Of a stretch of 64,000 nucleotides of DNA, positions 47,585-59,485 are shown one piece after another (within the stretch, counting starts at the first letter, position 1; each line of letters starts with the position of its first letter). The stretch is from Ophiobolus disseminans (Eukaryota; Ascomycota; Dothideomycetes; Pleosporales; Phaeosphaeriaceae). The position numbers and the translations under genes were made by a program. Under the pieces are notes generated by a model, which was not told the DNA's origin, did no database searches, and worked only from the letters and a program-made list of their open reading frames with translations. The stretch covers positions 322,964-386,963 of the forward strand of contig MU006226.1 of assembly GCA_010093685.1 (NCBI GenBank), given 5' to 3'.

Positions 47585-48415
47585 TGTGCTCCGTCAGCGA
47601 AGGGTTCGGCTGTTGGCGATGCAAGGGCAGAACCACCAGCAGCAGTAGCGACGTATAATATAAGAATTATCGCGAAGAAAAGGCCTGCATCGTGAATGAA
47701 GCTGCACGGGCTGGTGGGGACCTTGACTTGAATAGCCAATGCAGGGCCAATCGCGGTGCACGTGCGATACCTGCCGTTAGTTCGTCATAGCTCCGTAGCT
47801 GTCTTTCCGTCTGCCAAGCTGCCAAAGAGCAAGCCCGATGCCACTTGTCTACTTCATTGCGATGCTAATCCATTACTTAGACTTCCTGACTGTTACCTCC
47901 TTGTAGATATCAATATCCAAAGCCATCGGGAAAGGGGTGCAAGGATATGATGAAGCTCTAGGGACACCCCGGTTTGAGCATCATTGAGATGAAAACATTG
48001 AGGATTCCTGAGATTCAAATGAATATTCGCCCCGATCCGAGGACTTCAATGAACACTGTGATGCTCTAGTCGCATTCTTTGAATCTCTAAGTGCCACGAA
48101 AGTTCCCATCGGAGACCAATATCTTAGCGCGAATACTGGTATTGGCCAGGCATTTTAGCGTGCTTCAAGCCACACACCGAAGCTATCTACACTTCACTCG
48201 TCGCACTCACGAGTATATCTTTCAGTCAGCCTCTCTGCACCTTCAGCGGCGTAGGGTCCTCAATTCTGAGTTAGAGTGACCGAGGAAAAGTTTTTGTTTT
48301 CTGGTGTGACTCATCCCGCTTCAGCCTTCGGTAATACCGTTGCCACTGCCCCTACTTCCTCAACCTTTTCTCAACACCCACTCAGAAAACGAGTAGGTCG
48401 CTCTGCTATCTACTC
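47585..48415. other. Divergent promoter between VTC4 and MYND gene
   Basis: 831 bp. Apart from the CACGTG and CCAAT elements near VTC4, no gene or clear element is seen. Confidence 0.4.
47736..47764. promoter_or_regulatory. CCAAT boxes and CACGTG (Pho4/NUC-1-type) site upstream of VTC4
   Basis: CACGTG is at 47759-47764, 175 bp upstream of the VTC4 ATG, with two CCAAT boxes at 47736-47740 and 47747-47751. Pho4/NUC-1 bHLH factors bind CACGTG, and VTC genes are phosphate-starvation targets in yeast, so the placement fits. CACGTG is also bound by other bHLH proteins. Confidence 0.4.
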
Positions 48416-49672
48416 ATGGATTCCTTACAGTACATGGAACAATGTGCACGGGAAGGTGCGTATGCACACATGTACCTTGGCGTCTTATCTAACCCCAATC
48501 GAGACCGAGCCAGCCTGGACGAGTACATTGGAAATCGATCGACCGATTCCCCAGGAACATCTGATGATCAATCACTCGACTTGGACGCGCCTGGCGGCTC
48601 TCGTCACGGCGCGCGACGAGGTCCATTACGGCCCTTGCAAGCGTTCAATGTATCCGCAAACTTAGTCCAGGGTTGTGCTGCACCAGGTTGCTCCAGAACA
48701 AAAGATCTCAGCCATTGCTCTTGCGATGCTGTGCAGTACTGCAGACGCAAGCACCAGATGAACCACCGTCAAGCGCATCGGTCCATCTGTAGTAAAGTCA
48801 AGAAAGCGTACGCTAATCTCGAAAAAGAAGAACGAGCGCTAAAACGAGAACGAGGTGACAACGTTTTCGAAAACTACCAAGGTGTTTTCTGGAGTATTTA
48901 TCCGACGCGGGACTATATGCGAGCTCGCTTCATGCTGGTTGAAGCGCTGCTCAAAATCAATACTTCGCAAGCTGTCACCTTGGCTCTGGATCATCTTCTC
49001 GGTATGTTGCACTTATGTCGGATTGACACCCTGGGAGTACGAGAGGTTGTACCTAGTCTTTACTTGAGGCTGGGGCGTGATCAAGAAGCGTACGACTTTT
49101 GTAGTTGGTATCACAAAGCCAACGAGAAAGCGGAAGAAAATGAAGAGCACGAGTATGACTGGGAAGACCGCAGCCTTCCATTCCTTAATACTACGAATGC
49201 AGATATCTTTGGACATATCCTGGAAATGTTCACTTCCCTCTCCCACGTCGTCGCCACCACACTTCTTAAGATCCGCTTGATAATCGACATCCAATGCGTG
49301 CAACGCGCAAAACAAGAAGCTGGTCCACATGTTCCACGGGAGATACTGGACAACATCCAGGAGTACTCGACTATCACGGATACCACAGGCCTTTCCAGGA
49401 TGCTCGAGCGTGAGGACCAGAGACGACTCATTGCCAAGGTGAAGAAGCAAGTCAATGATCTCTACGCTGCTGTCGAGAAGATAAATCGCCATTTTTGGCC
49501 TGCGCTCATCGAACCTGGCGACAACTTGAGAGTTCAGCCGACCCGATACACATACGGCGACGAGGCTCAAATGCAGTTGGTACTTCAATACAACTACAAT
49601 TCGTGGGCAGAGACACCAGGGGCGATTGGAGTTATTGAGGAATTGTCGCGGGATCGGGGAACGAGGTCTTAG
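48416..49672 (+). CDS. MYND-type zinc finger protein, 418 residues
   Basis: Intronless. A MYND-like finger lies at about 87-125: Cys87, Cys92, Cys101, Cys103, the VQYCRRKHQMNH block (Cys109, His113-Gln114), His117/His121 and Cys125. MYND domains bind proline-rich partners and occur in transcriptional co-regulators and SMYD methyltransferases. There is no SET domain here. Spacing differs from the usual C-x2-C pairs (C-x4-C and C-x-C), so it is a variant. The rest is helical, with repeat-like segments (RFMLVEALLKINTSQAVTLALDHLLGMLHL, then VVPSLYLRLGRDQEAYDF) that resemble TPR-like packing, as in many fungal MYND proteins of unknown role. Confidence 0.82.
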   Translation: MDSLQYMEQCAREGAYAHMYLGVLSNPNRDRASLDEYIGNRSTDSPGTSDDQSLDLDAPGGSRHGARRGPLRPLQAFNVSANLVQGCAAPGCSRTKDLSHCSCDAVQYCRRKHQMNHRQAHRSICSKVKKAYANLEKEERALKRERGDNVFENYQGVFWSIYPTRDYMRARFMLVEALLKINTSQAVTLALDHLLGMLHLCRIDTLGVREVVPSLYLRLGRDQEAYDFCSWYHKANEKAEENEEHEYDWEDRSLPFLNTTNADIFGHILEMFTSLSHVVATTLLKIRLIIDIQCVQRAKQEAGPHVPREILDNIQEYSTITDTTGLSRMLEREDQRRLIAKVKKQVNDLYAAVEKINRHFWPALIEPGDNLRVQPTRYTYGDEAQMQLVLQYNYNSWAETPGAIGVIEELSRDRGTRS

Positions 49673-50133
49673 AGTATCACAAGTACTCTCCGCTGACTCG
49701 TGCGCATCGACATAGGCTAAAAACGGTGTGAATGGCCTAGAGCACAGACATGCTCTAACTGTGGCTTAAACACTTTGAGGATTCCCGTTAAGCAATGAAG
49801 AATGGAAGGATTACGGAAAGTGGCGATGCCGACTACGATTTTGCTACCTGTTTCGTGGGTTGCGGAAAAGTAGCGTCTAGGCGCCAAGTATGAAAACGAG
49901 ATTCGCCTGAAGGTCGACTAGCAGGATTGCCAGGCTCGGTCCAAAATCTCACTTCAGTATCAACATCCGGGCACGAAAGCTCGCTAACTTGTTAGAGAAG
50001 TCGGTGCAAATGTCTTTATGTGGGACCTCACCGGGGGCCTGACTACCCCTGTTATCACCTTGTCCCACATCGGCAAAGTCGGCTTCTCTAGCACCGGTGC
50101 TGTAGGCTGTGCACAATGTAACGTAAAGAACAA
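49673..50133. other. Intergenic
   Basis: 461 bp between the MYND gene and the membrane-protein gene; nothing recognised. Confidence 0.35.
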
Positions 50134-52727
50134 ATGTGGCGGCAGTGTGATTTTCTTCTCGCATCAATCTCAAAATCGGCATTGCTGAGGTCACCTATGC
50201 TAAACCAACACCACATGGAGCCTGGAGCCAGAGGTGGACCGCCTGTCCTTTCGGACGCAGAAAGATCGATCCAAGCAAAGCAAGACACGGACAACGAATA
50301 TTCGGACAGTCTTTATCTTGGGAAAAACAATTCTTTACCACTCCGATACCGCGTGCGCGCGATCTGGATGCTTGTTCTGTACAGTTTACTTGTTATTGTT
50401 CCCTGGATCTTGACCCTCATACTTGCGCAACGCCCAATAGGCGCAGAATCGTACATCTACCAGAAAGGGTTCTCTGAATCAAACATTAGGATTATCCGCA
50501 ACTGGAAGGTCGCCGTCGACGTTCTGAACTCGATAGCTGGTCTGATCACCATCCCGTTTCTATCCGCATTGCTCGCTCAAGCCGCGGTCGTGTTCTGCCA
50601 AAGAGGACAAGCGGAGGAGTTTCTGAGACTTCCGGACCTGTTTGTTCTCTCCGATCGCGGCTGGACACACCCTCACGCTGTTTGGGCGTCAATTTGGTCC
50701 CGAAAAAAGCAAACTGTCACAGGGACGAAATGGACTGGAAGCTTCCTTATTCCTGCCGCCTGGCTTCTTATTATCGGCGCGCTTCAGCAACCATTGTATC
50801 AGATCTTGGTACCCACAAGCTCTATTGCTGTTGCGACCTGCGACGATACTCTTTACCAATACTCCTCGAAAAACGCAACCCATTGTAAAGGGCATGACTC
50901 ATGGCACTCTGCGTCTATACCGATCGGGCAAGATGTTGAGCCGGCACAAATGGCTCTAATCTACCATAATAAATTTATTCCGCGTCTAAAGTCCGACTTT
51001 GTGTCTATCTCACTTGACGAAGAGCAGCCCACGCTGTGGAGCGACGAAACGACTGAGAAGGAGTGGGCAGGTAGTCGATATTTCAACGACCCTCGACTTG
51101 GTAGGGAATACAGAAGTCTGCGCCGATGGCTCCCAGGCTATGCGAGCCAAGACAAGGTGCTGCCTAGATTCTTTGTTGCAGGTCTGGAAGCAAACTCTAC
51201 AACTGGAGTCCTGCGTCAACATCTCATGAGATTCAACTCGTCCGTTCGTTGCAGCGAAATTGATCGCACTTCATTCCCGACCACATGCCCAGGTGAAGGA
51301 CCTTTTTCTGTCTCCCTAAAGAGGGCGAATGACACCACTCTCCGAGTGTGTGTGCCCGGAAAGATTGGAATCTTTCCATGGACGTTGAGCCGTAACCGTC
51401 AGACCATCACGGAAGAGCTTTTCTTGGATATGTGGGATGGCGACGCAAGTGGTACGTTGTCCAGTAACAACGACCGGAACATAAGCGGCACTGTTCGGTG
51501 CGAAACAAACACCACACGTGGCTACTTTGAGTTGGGTAGCCGTCGCAAAAGCACTTACGGCCCTTTGTTGGACCGGTGGCCAGGTCGTGAGGAGATGCAG
51601 CACGACTTTAACGATTGGGTCGACGCATATTCCAGTAGTGATGATTTCATACCGAGTGAGGAGTAAGTTACCCGCGAACACCAACTTCGTTGCTGATTAT
51701 GATCAGGGATACGTATGCAGGTAAATACCTACCAGATTCTACTAGTACCGGTGTTCCTTCAGCAGCATGGCGAGTATCGGGCCCGTTGACAGTTTCCGCA
51801 ATCGCACTTTTCGGCAACTCGTCGTGGGTTCACAACGCGATTTCTTACGCTGCAAATATGACATTTCATGATGCGAGTCGCCGTCTTGATAGGTTGCCAT
51901 GGCAGCGAATCTGTGAGGGGATGCCATTTACGGCAACCTACGACCGTGAGGTGGGCACTTTCCCCAATCCTGCCAAGCAGTGCAGGTGGGCAGAAGAGTC
52001 CATCTCTGCTGGATTCACCCCCACACCACGGGATTTGTTGGATGTTATACATGAGTGGATCGGCGGGTTCGCTCCTTCAGGCACGAAACGAGAAATGACG
52101 AACATCGAAGACCTGCTCCATATCAGTCTTTTCGCCGCCAACCGCGCACTGCTTACCTTCTACTCTCCAAACGTAGACGGCACATCTGGCCTGTCCTCAA
52201 GCTGGAGAGGCCGCACCATCCGCTCTTCGCCAGGGCACGAAGTCCAAAAGCCTGTCGTCTCGAAAACTGCACTAATTGTGTTGTCAATACTTATCGCAAT
52301 GCAATTGCTTGGTCTCGCATATCTTGCATACTACATCTACCATGTCCCTACATGGACCGCGGCACTTGATGCCAAGGCTATGGCACGCATTGGAGCTAGC
52401 CTGGGGAGACAAGACTTACTATCGCCCGTTGGCTCGGTCACTCAGAACAACACCGATGCGCTGATGCATGTCAATGGACTGATTGGCGTCGTGGAGAGAA
52501 GAGACGTGCCCGAAGAATCGCAGGATTGGCGGGTGTCACACGATGCAAGCGACATGGAGGCTTCCGATCTTGAGATGCGGCACGTTAGTGACAAAGGGCA
52601 CTACGTGGATGTCAAAGAGCAGAGTCATGCTGTTCAACTTGGATTAGGCGCGCCTGGAGTCATACGTTCTAGTACCAAAAGTCGTGGAGCCAGACAGCGC
52701 AAGGACAAGAGACATGGAAAAGCATAG
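50134..52727 (+). CDS. Large multi-pass membrane protein of unknown function, ~849 residues
   Basis: Exons 50134-51662 and 51707-52727 join in phase (GTAAGT donor, 44-nt intron). Three ATGs are possible starts (50134, 50197, 50215) and none has a clearly better context, so up to 27 N-terminal residues are uncertain. Membrane helices are at about 77-98 (AIWMLVLYSLLVIVPWILTL), 127-150, 205-227 and 696-722 (TALIVLSILIAMQLLGLAYL). Between the third and fourth lies a 460-residue loop with many N-x-S/T sites and cysteines, so it is probably extracytosolic. The C-terminus is charged. The layout (three helices, long glycosylated loop, one helix, cytosolic tail) is common in ascomycete hypothetical proteins, especially Dothideomycetes, but no function is known to me. 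Confidence 0.8.
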
Positions 52728-53160
52728 CGCTTTGACATCTTCAACATAGTGTATACTTCAACATTCCGTAGCACCGTTTCGTTAGCTTCCGAAGCCGATG
52801 TTCCTACCCCGCAAGCACCCGATCCACCCCTCGCATGCATGCAAGCACATCAACGAAATTTTCTCCCTGCACATCACTGATCGCTACCCAACGAACCATT
52901 ATTTGCATCAACAATACAGTCTCGACCGTGCAGGTCGAGCAAAAGCCGTACATGCAAATCCTGGGTCCACTCCCTTACCAATCCACCCATAGCGCCATCG
53001 CACTAACGTAGGGCGCGACGGCAAAACGAGTAATGCGCTTGTCCGCCTATAGTAACGATAGGCTAGTCGAAAATTTGAGATCTGCATACTTTTAACGTTT
53101 AGTTCTCTTCGTCACTTTCTGCTTCAGCACTTTCGAACAAGATCTTTGAACGAAGTTGCC
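52728..53160. other. Intergenic
   Basis: 433 bp holding the 3' UTR of the membrane-protein gene and the promoter of the MFS gene; nothing else recognised. Confidence 0.35.
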
Positions 53161-54866
53161 ATGGCCTTTGCAGACGAAGAGCAACCGTTGCTCCGGACGG
53201 TTACGCAGGATAGCGGCAAGCACGATGAAGTGATACTGGATTTCGAACCGCTGGACCCTGAGGATCCGAGGAATTGGAGTGAGGCGTTTAAGTGGTTCAT
53301 TGTAGCGTTGCTGGCGACTATGGCATTTACTGTGTAGGTTCTTTTTTATTCAATGTTCTATCTCTTGGAGTCTTTAGGGAACATTTCGCGCTTTTCATTC
53401 ATCTTTCAACATCTTCTCGCTTAGCGCTTCCACCACACCTCATTCCACTACATCCCCAAACCCAGTCCAAAGCTATCCGTCGTCAAAAGTGATATTCACA
53501 AGCCTATCTCTGACACCCCCCACAGAACCTTCACGTGCATAGCCGTAGTCCCAATAGCCTCCCGCATAGTCTCAGACCTCGACGGCCACTCCTCACCCTC
53601 CTCCACCGCCGCCCTACTAGTTACTATCTGGGAACTCGGCGAAGCCGCCGGCCCGCTTCTAATCGCACCTCTCTCCGAAGTCCTAGGTCGCTACCCCGTC
53701 ATCAACGGCTGTAACATCTGTTTCATCGTCTGGACTGTTCTGGCTGCATCATCTCGCTCTACTCCTACTTTCATCGCGGCACGCATGCTCACGGGACTCG
53801 CTGTGTCACCCAATGTCTTGAACCCCGCTATCATTGGCGACATGTTTGAGTCTGATAAGAGAGGCAGCGCCATGAGTTTGCTTATGCTTGCGCCGCTTGT
53901 TGGCGGGGCGATTGGGCCGGCGATTAGCGGTGCGATTGCGCAGACGCTGGGGTGGAGAGAAGTGTTATGGATTGCAGCTGGTTTGGCGATCGTGTGCGAG
54001 GTTCTGTTCTTGACGTGTTTCCAAGAGACGTACAAGATGGCGGTTCTGCGGCGGAGATTGAAGAAGATGCAAGAAGAGAGCGGGGAGTTTCGGAAAGTGA
54101 AGAAGAGGAGCACGCATGAGCATGTGCTGAAGCTGTGGCATGCGATTACGAGGCCGTTTGCGGTGCTGTTTGGATCGAGTGTGCTTATGCTGATGAGCTT
54201 GTTCGGGTCGGTTGCGTTTAGCTACTACTATGTTGTGAGTATCTCGCTGCCGTTTATTTTAACGGATGTATATGGCTTTACGCCTGCACAGACTGGAGCT
54301 GCATTTATGTCCTTTAGTAAGTCTTTCACATCATCTCACAGTTAAAGTACAGTAGGCTGATATTGCGTCCAGGTGTCGGCTCATTTCTGAGCGTCATCGT
54401 GTGCAACGTCGGACTCGACAGGATATACATCAAACTTCGCGGCTCAGACGAGAAAGGCAAACCAGAGCACCGGCTTCCGCTGTGCATCTTTGGCGCTTTT
54501 GCACTGCCGCTTGCCGTCACCGCCTACGGCTGGGTCACAGAACTCCGACTTCCAGCACCCTTTTTGCTCGTATGCGTAGGCCTCCTTGGCTTCACGCTGC
54601 TGCTGACGATGATACCACTGTCCGCATATGTGGTTGATGCATGTGGATTGTACTCTGCATCGGCCCTGACCGGCGTTATTGTAACAAGATGCCTAGCAAG
54701 CACCTTCTTGCCACTGGGGACGGGCCCACTCGTTGAGCATTTGGGATATGGATGGGGCTTTACGTGTCTTGGGGCGCTGAGCATGAGTCTTGCGGTTGTG
54801 CCTGTAATGATTCTAAAGTACGGCGAGGATTGGCGGCAGTCGTGTGAATTCACACGGGATGCGTAG
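53161..54866 (+). CDS. Major facilitator superfamily transporter (DHA1-like)
   Basis: Exons 53161-53333, 53526-54316 and 54373-54866 join in phase to 485 residues. The cytosolic N-terminus contains DPEDPRNWSEAFKWFIVALL, the D-P-x-N-W motif preceding the first helix in fungal drug:H+ antiporters of the DHA1 group. The motif-A region is LIAPLSEVLGRYPVI, and the motif-C-like APLVGGAIGPAISGAIAQTLGWREVLWIAAGL follows. About 12 helices are visible, with a charged central loop (RRRLKKMQEESGEFRKVKKRS). The first intron is 192 nt, longer than the others in this window. Substrate cannot be inferred; no biosynthetic genes lie beside it. Confidence 0.9.
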
Positions 54867-55350
54867 ATGGATGTATTCGAGCGAGGGAATATATGTATCT
54901 TCTCTGGACCTGAGTAGAATGAAAGATCCTAATAAGCTTATATTGGCGGTGTAGAATTCGTGAGCTTACGCCCAATTTTGATTGCAGCTCTCATGACGTC
55001 CGCAATTCCTCTGAGGCACGTTGATTACCTTCTGGATGATGAGAGTGACATTAAGGACGGTTGTGGTGTGTCTACGTATGAGTATGCTGCGAGAAGATCA
55101 GAAGCATACTTTCGTGTCATTGGTATTGAGAAGACTGCCTCCCCCACCTAACCACTACGAGCGAATTGGCAGTGTGCGAATCGTCGGCCTCAAAGGTTCT
55201 GTCAATTCGCTTGGAGGATTCTACAAGGAAGCAGTCCAACAGTTGGTGACTATCGTATAATCCAAAAGCGATTCGGAACCTCAGTCAACGGCTACGCTTT
55301 CGTACCTACTCCAGGTAAATGCTTCCCAAGTGTTTGATCAATGACCAATG
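54867..55350. other. Convergent 3' region of MFS and CENP-I genes
   Basis: 484 bp; nothing recognised. Confidence 0.35.
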
Positions 55351-57781
55351 CTATTCATTTGCGCCTTGCTTCCTCAATTCTTGAACGGTAGCAAACATCA
55401 ACTCCCGAATGCCGCCCAGGCCTCTCTCCGCCAGCCAATTCAATACAAACGCTTTATACCCATTCGCGCCCTCCCAGTTTACACCCACACCGCCCATTTT
55501 CTTCAGTACCTCCAAGCTCCGCGGGCTCACAGGGCCCTGGTGATACTGGATGTTGTTCCTGTCGAAGCCCTCTCTATTGATCTCTCGCTCCTCGATGGTG
55601 TGCCAAGCAGCCGCTGACATAGATGAGAGCCAAGCGTTGTTCGAGAGCCCGAACGAAGTACCGATGGCGTATTCACGGTCGATGCCGCCCAAGTAATCGT
55701 TAAGTGTGGAGCGTAATTCGGGGTCGCAGTACAGACCTATTGCCTTCTGTTCAGCAACGATAAGCGCGCGCGAAATCCATACGAGGTGGTAGATGTCGCG
55801 CAAACACATGTTGAGCGACTCTGTGACATCTGAGGGGTAGTAATTTTTGACTGGCTTTGGGTGCTGATCGAATGCCAGCTTGTAGGAGGCGACAATGCCG
55901 CATATACGGGAGAAGGTTGTTGAGGAGGCGAGTTGAGTCAAGAGATAGACCAGGTGCATCGGTGGCACAATGATGGGTACAGTGTGAGGTTTTGAGGAGG
56001 TAGAGAGTAGCTCGTAGAAGGAAAGGATTGATGAGATGAGGCTGTGGCCGGTGCCTGGGGCTAAGGAGACAAGGAGGGATGTTGAGAGCTTCGAGACCTG
56101 CGCTGCGACGTCATGGAAAATCTGTTGTCTTGCCGAGCTGAGCTGGATGGTTTGGGACGCTACAGCGCATACTTGGTGATGAAGAACGGCTGCGTAGAAG
56201 TCGATGAGCATCTCGTATGCAGAAGCATCCTGAGATGATGCCAGTGCTTGCTCCATTGGCTGGAAGTAGGTAGCGTAAGCATCAGCGAAGGCGTCAATCG
56301 GTATGCGAGAAAGCAAGCCAAGGACAGCCTCTACATTGTCTCGTCCATTCCAGATAGACAAGTAAACCTCCAGGAAGGCGAGTGTCATCGAATGCAGCCC
56401 CTGCACCAATCAGCAGAGTTACAGTCTTATGATGCCGGAAGCGTACCTTTGTATATTGTGCGTGGGTGAGCAGCCCCTCGAGGATCTCCTTTAAGTACTG
56501 AGAATCGCCAGTACCTGTACGCTCGGACTCGTAAGCATCCTCAAGACACGTGGAGAGCCACAAATCTATTCTGGTTGACGTGATAGGCGATGGTCTCAGC
56601 TCCACAAACTTCTGAAGAAGCGGATCGGTTAGGAATGAGATGAGTTGCCCGGGCGGCTCGATGCGGTCGAGCTTCTCGACAAAGTCTTCTACCGTATCAA
56701 TGCCTTCAAGAGTAACAGAAGCTTCAGTTGCATGGTGGGTGTGAACGTCCGGGATGGCCGACGCTTTGCTCCTCCTGCGTCCTCTTCGTAACACCTTAAA
56801 TCCGTTGTGTCGATCTGTCAAGGTCTCATCCGCTGCTGTGCTAGCATCTAGGATGGTTGAAATCCTTGATCGCCACTCCGCGTCAGGTTGCTTTTGAAGT
56901 TAGTGAATCGTTCAACGGTGTAACCAGCTGTGGCGGGGATGTACGGGAACATGAAAAGTTGCATCGTCTCGAGTCGCACAACACACGGGAACTCACCGGA
57001 GCAAACGACTTCCGGCTCGTGGAAGTACTTCCTAGAATGATGTCTGGGTAGTAATCCTTGAAAACGCGGAGAAGTCCTTGAAGCGCAGGCTCGTTACCAA
57101 GACCGCGGGAAAGCTCGAGTCTAAGATCATGTAAGTATGCGTTTTTGTGGCATCTGTGCCCGTGTCGCTTGTGCACAAACATACATTTGTTGAATTCGAA
57201 ATGGCTTCACGTGCTTTCTGCGGGTAATCAACGATAGAAGGTGACAAAGTGAGGTTCTATTGAGTTAGAATATTCGTATCAAGTATCCGAGTGTGACGAT
57301 ACGCACCTGATGCTGATCATGTCAAGCATGCTGAAGAGCACACCGTACAGGCGAGACAATACATTGGGGTTCTCGATGATCTCGTGGACCGTCGTAAGCC
57401 ACTTCACCAGGCCGTCTTGAGTACCTGGCGAAGGCTTGCCTTTGCCTTGGCCCAGCGCCCCCACAACAGTGATAACGACATCGGCGGGTACCCGTTGTGC
57501 GGGGTATAAGTTTTTGATCAATGTTGTGACACTTGTCTGGTCCAGATATGTCTTCACAGAGGCGAGGTGTACGACATCTCGGAGAGCATCTTCAGCAAGC
57601 CCGTCCTCGAGGGCATGTCGGCAGATGACATCAACCACTCCAGAAACCTTGACTGTGCGCTGCTTTGCCGGCGTCTGTGATGCTACAAGCCGTTGTCAGC
57701 ATTGCAGCCGCAATCGATAGCGTACTAACCTCTATGCAAAGACTCTAGCGCGTCGTGCAGCGCAGGCCGCTCCTCTGCCAT
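55351..57781 (-). CDS. mis6: Inner kinetochore protein CENP-I / Mis6
   Basis: Structural subunit of the constitutive centromere-associated network (Ctf3 in budding yeast, Mis6 in fission yeast), needed for centromere assembly and chromosome segregation. Six exons (57730-57781, 57307-57682, 57185-57256, 56997-57120, 56447-56890, 55351-56400) join in phase to 705 residues, the usual length. The ATG at 57781 is the first after an in-frame stop. The Mis6 signature region is clear: TLIKNLYPAQRVPADVVITV (near 60-80), SRLYGVLFSMLDMISIR, a short exon encoding SLITRRKHVKPFRIQQ, then RVFKDYYPDIILG and PDAEWRSR. The rest is helical HEAT-like repeat. The protein is fast-evolving, so a match to known members outside the first 250 residues is weaker. 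Confidence 0.9.
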
Positions 57782-59485
57782 ATCCGTCAGTGTTGAGCGC
57801 AGAGGGCGGTGGGGGTAGTGCTACCAACAATAGAAGGCATCACGCTCTCATTGCCCCATGCACACAGTCAGACTAAGGTCAGCAGCAGATTATGCCCAGC
57901 AGTTGATGCCGAGGCGCGTCGACGATGGTGCAGGTGGTGTTTACACTTTGGTCGCGCCTCCCCTGTCCGTGGCGCTAACAAGCGAGGGTGCACCAGATTG
58001 ACGCAAGCCTCGACTGCTCACCCACTTCCCCACCCACGTTCTGTGTTGCGTTTGCACTTCATCAATCTATCGCCCCTCACTCTCGCCCATGCCACTACTT
58101 GGTTGTGCCCCGGTCCGCCTATCCATGGCTGCACCTAAGTAAGCGCGGACGGTCTCCACGGGCCAGCCCACCTCGATCATGCATCAGTCTTGCAGCGGCA
58201 CCCGCATGAATGCTTTGATCACTGGACAGTCGACATGCATCCCATCTCTCGCATGTCGCCACAGCCTGCCTGATCGTGCGCCGCGTTACACAGCAAGCAT
58301 CAATTAATAGACTCGTCGGCTCGCTGTACCTATGCTGGCCTTGAGTGGTTGGCTGTTGCGCATCGCAAAAGGACGGCTGCTGCGGCGCTGGCTCAAACAG
58401 TACTGACCCCCGCGCCAAATTCGTCATGAACGATCAAAGACGTGCAGTAACTACCTGCATAAGCTCGCATTCCCGGTTACTGGCGCATCGACGAACGTCG
58501 GCCTGCTTGCTGGCTTACCGCGCTTCCAGGTTGCTGTTCGGGCCGGTGAAGAAGCCTTCGGTCAGGAGGAGCATAGCTCGTTCTGAGTCGCACCAGCATA
58601 TGGCCGTTTGGACTCTGCCATATTGACCACTTGTCAAACTTGATCACGATCTGTGCCTGCGAAAACTCGGTTTTTTGCTCATGGCTGCACTGCGCACCGT
58701 TTGACAGATGCATTTGCTGCTACCCGACGCGACCATATTCAGACGGATGTGTACCCGCTAAAGCCACTTCCCTCTTGCTTTGTGTAACGCCAGCAACACT
58801 ACCCTCGTGCAGGAGTGTCGAACCCAGGCTCCAGATGACAGCGTCCAGTCGGGGCGTCTCCACTGATACTGCTTTTTCTCATTGGCACGCGGTACGCTAC
58901 ATGCGTATCCAAGAATTTGTATCGCTCGGTCGATCCTCCCAGTCGTGGCGCTCTTGCAAATCATCTTCAATATTATGAACATATATTTCTAGAGCTAACT
59001 CTTAATCGACGTCAGGGATCCCACAGTATCGAATCACCATAGGCAAGGATCACGGTTCACGTTGTGGTCCGCCAGCACTTAATACTCACGCTCCGCCCAA
59101 CGGCTATGTGGATGACCAGTACCAACGTGGGTAACAACATCATTGTGCTCCTGGCCGCGTATAACCGCGACGCTTGACCTTGCCGTTACCATAAGATTCT
59201 GGTCGTTGCTCCTCTCAGCTTGGTCAGTGCCACTACCCTGAGAGGCCCCTTCGACGTTGCAGTCACACAGGTGGATAAGAGTGATATCGGGATAAGGTCT
59301 CAAGAAGCATGAAGAAGAGCTCGAGCCAGATGCTTTGACGTTCAAACAGTACCTGTCTCGACACCATCACTGCACTTCCTTTTCCCCGACTTCGACTCCA
59401 TCACAGCCCTTAACTCCAGCGCCTTCCACTCGAGATTTTCTCTCACCAATATCTCTACCGAGTCAAGTCGCTATCTTCTAACGAA
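57782..59485. other. Intergenic 1.7 kb
   Basis: Upstream of CENP-I and of the small gene at 59486. Overlapping short ORFs are rich in Cys, Arg and Ser and unconvincing. No RNA gene recognised. Confidence 0.4.

Noticed and set aside
47951..49790. Similar GAGGATTCC-containing segments on both sides of the MYND gene, as possible target-site or terminal repeats
   Set aside because: The match is only about 11 bp and does not extend, so it is within chance.
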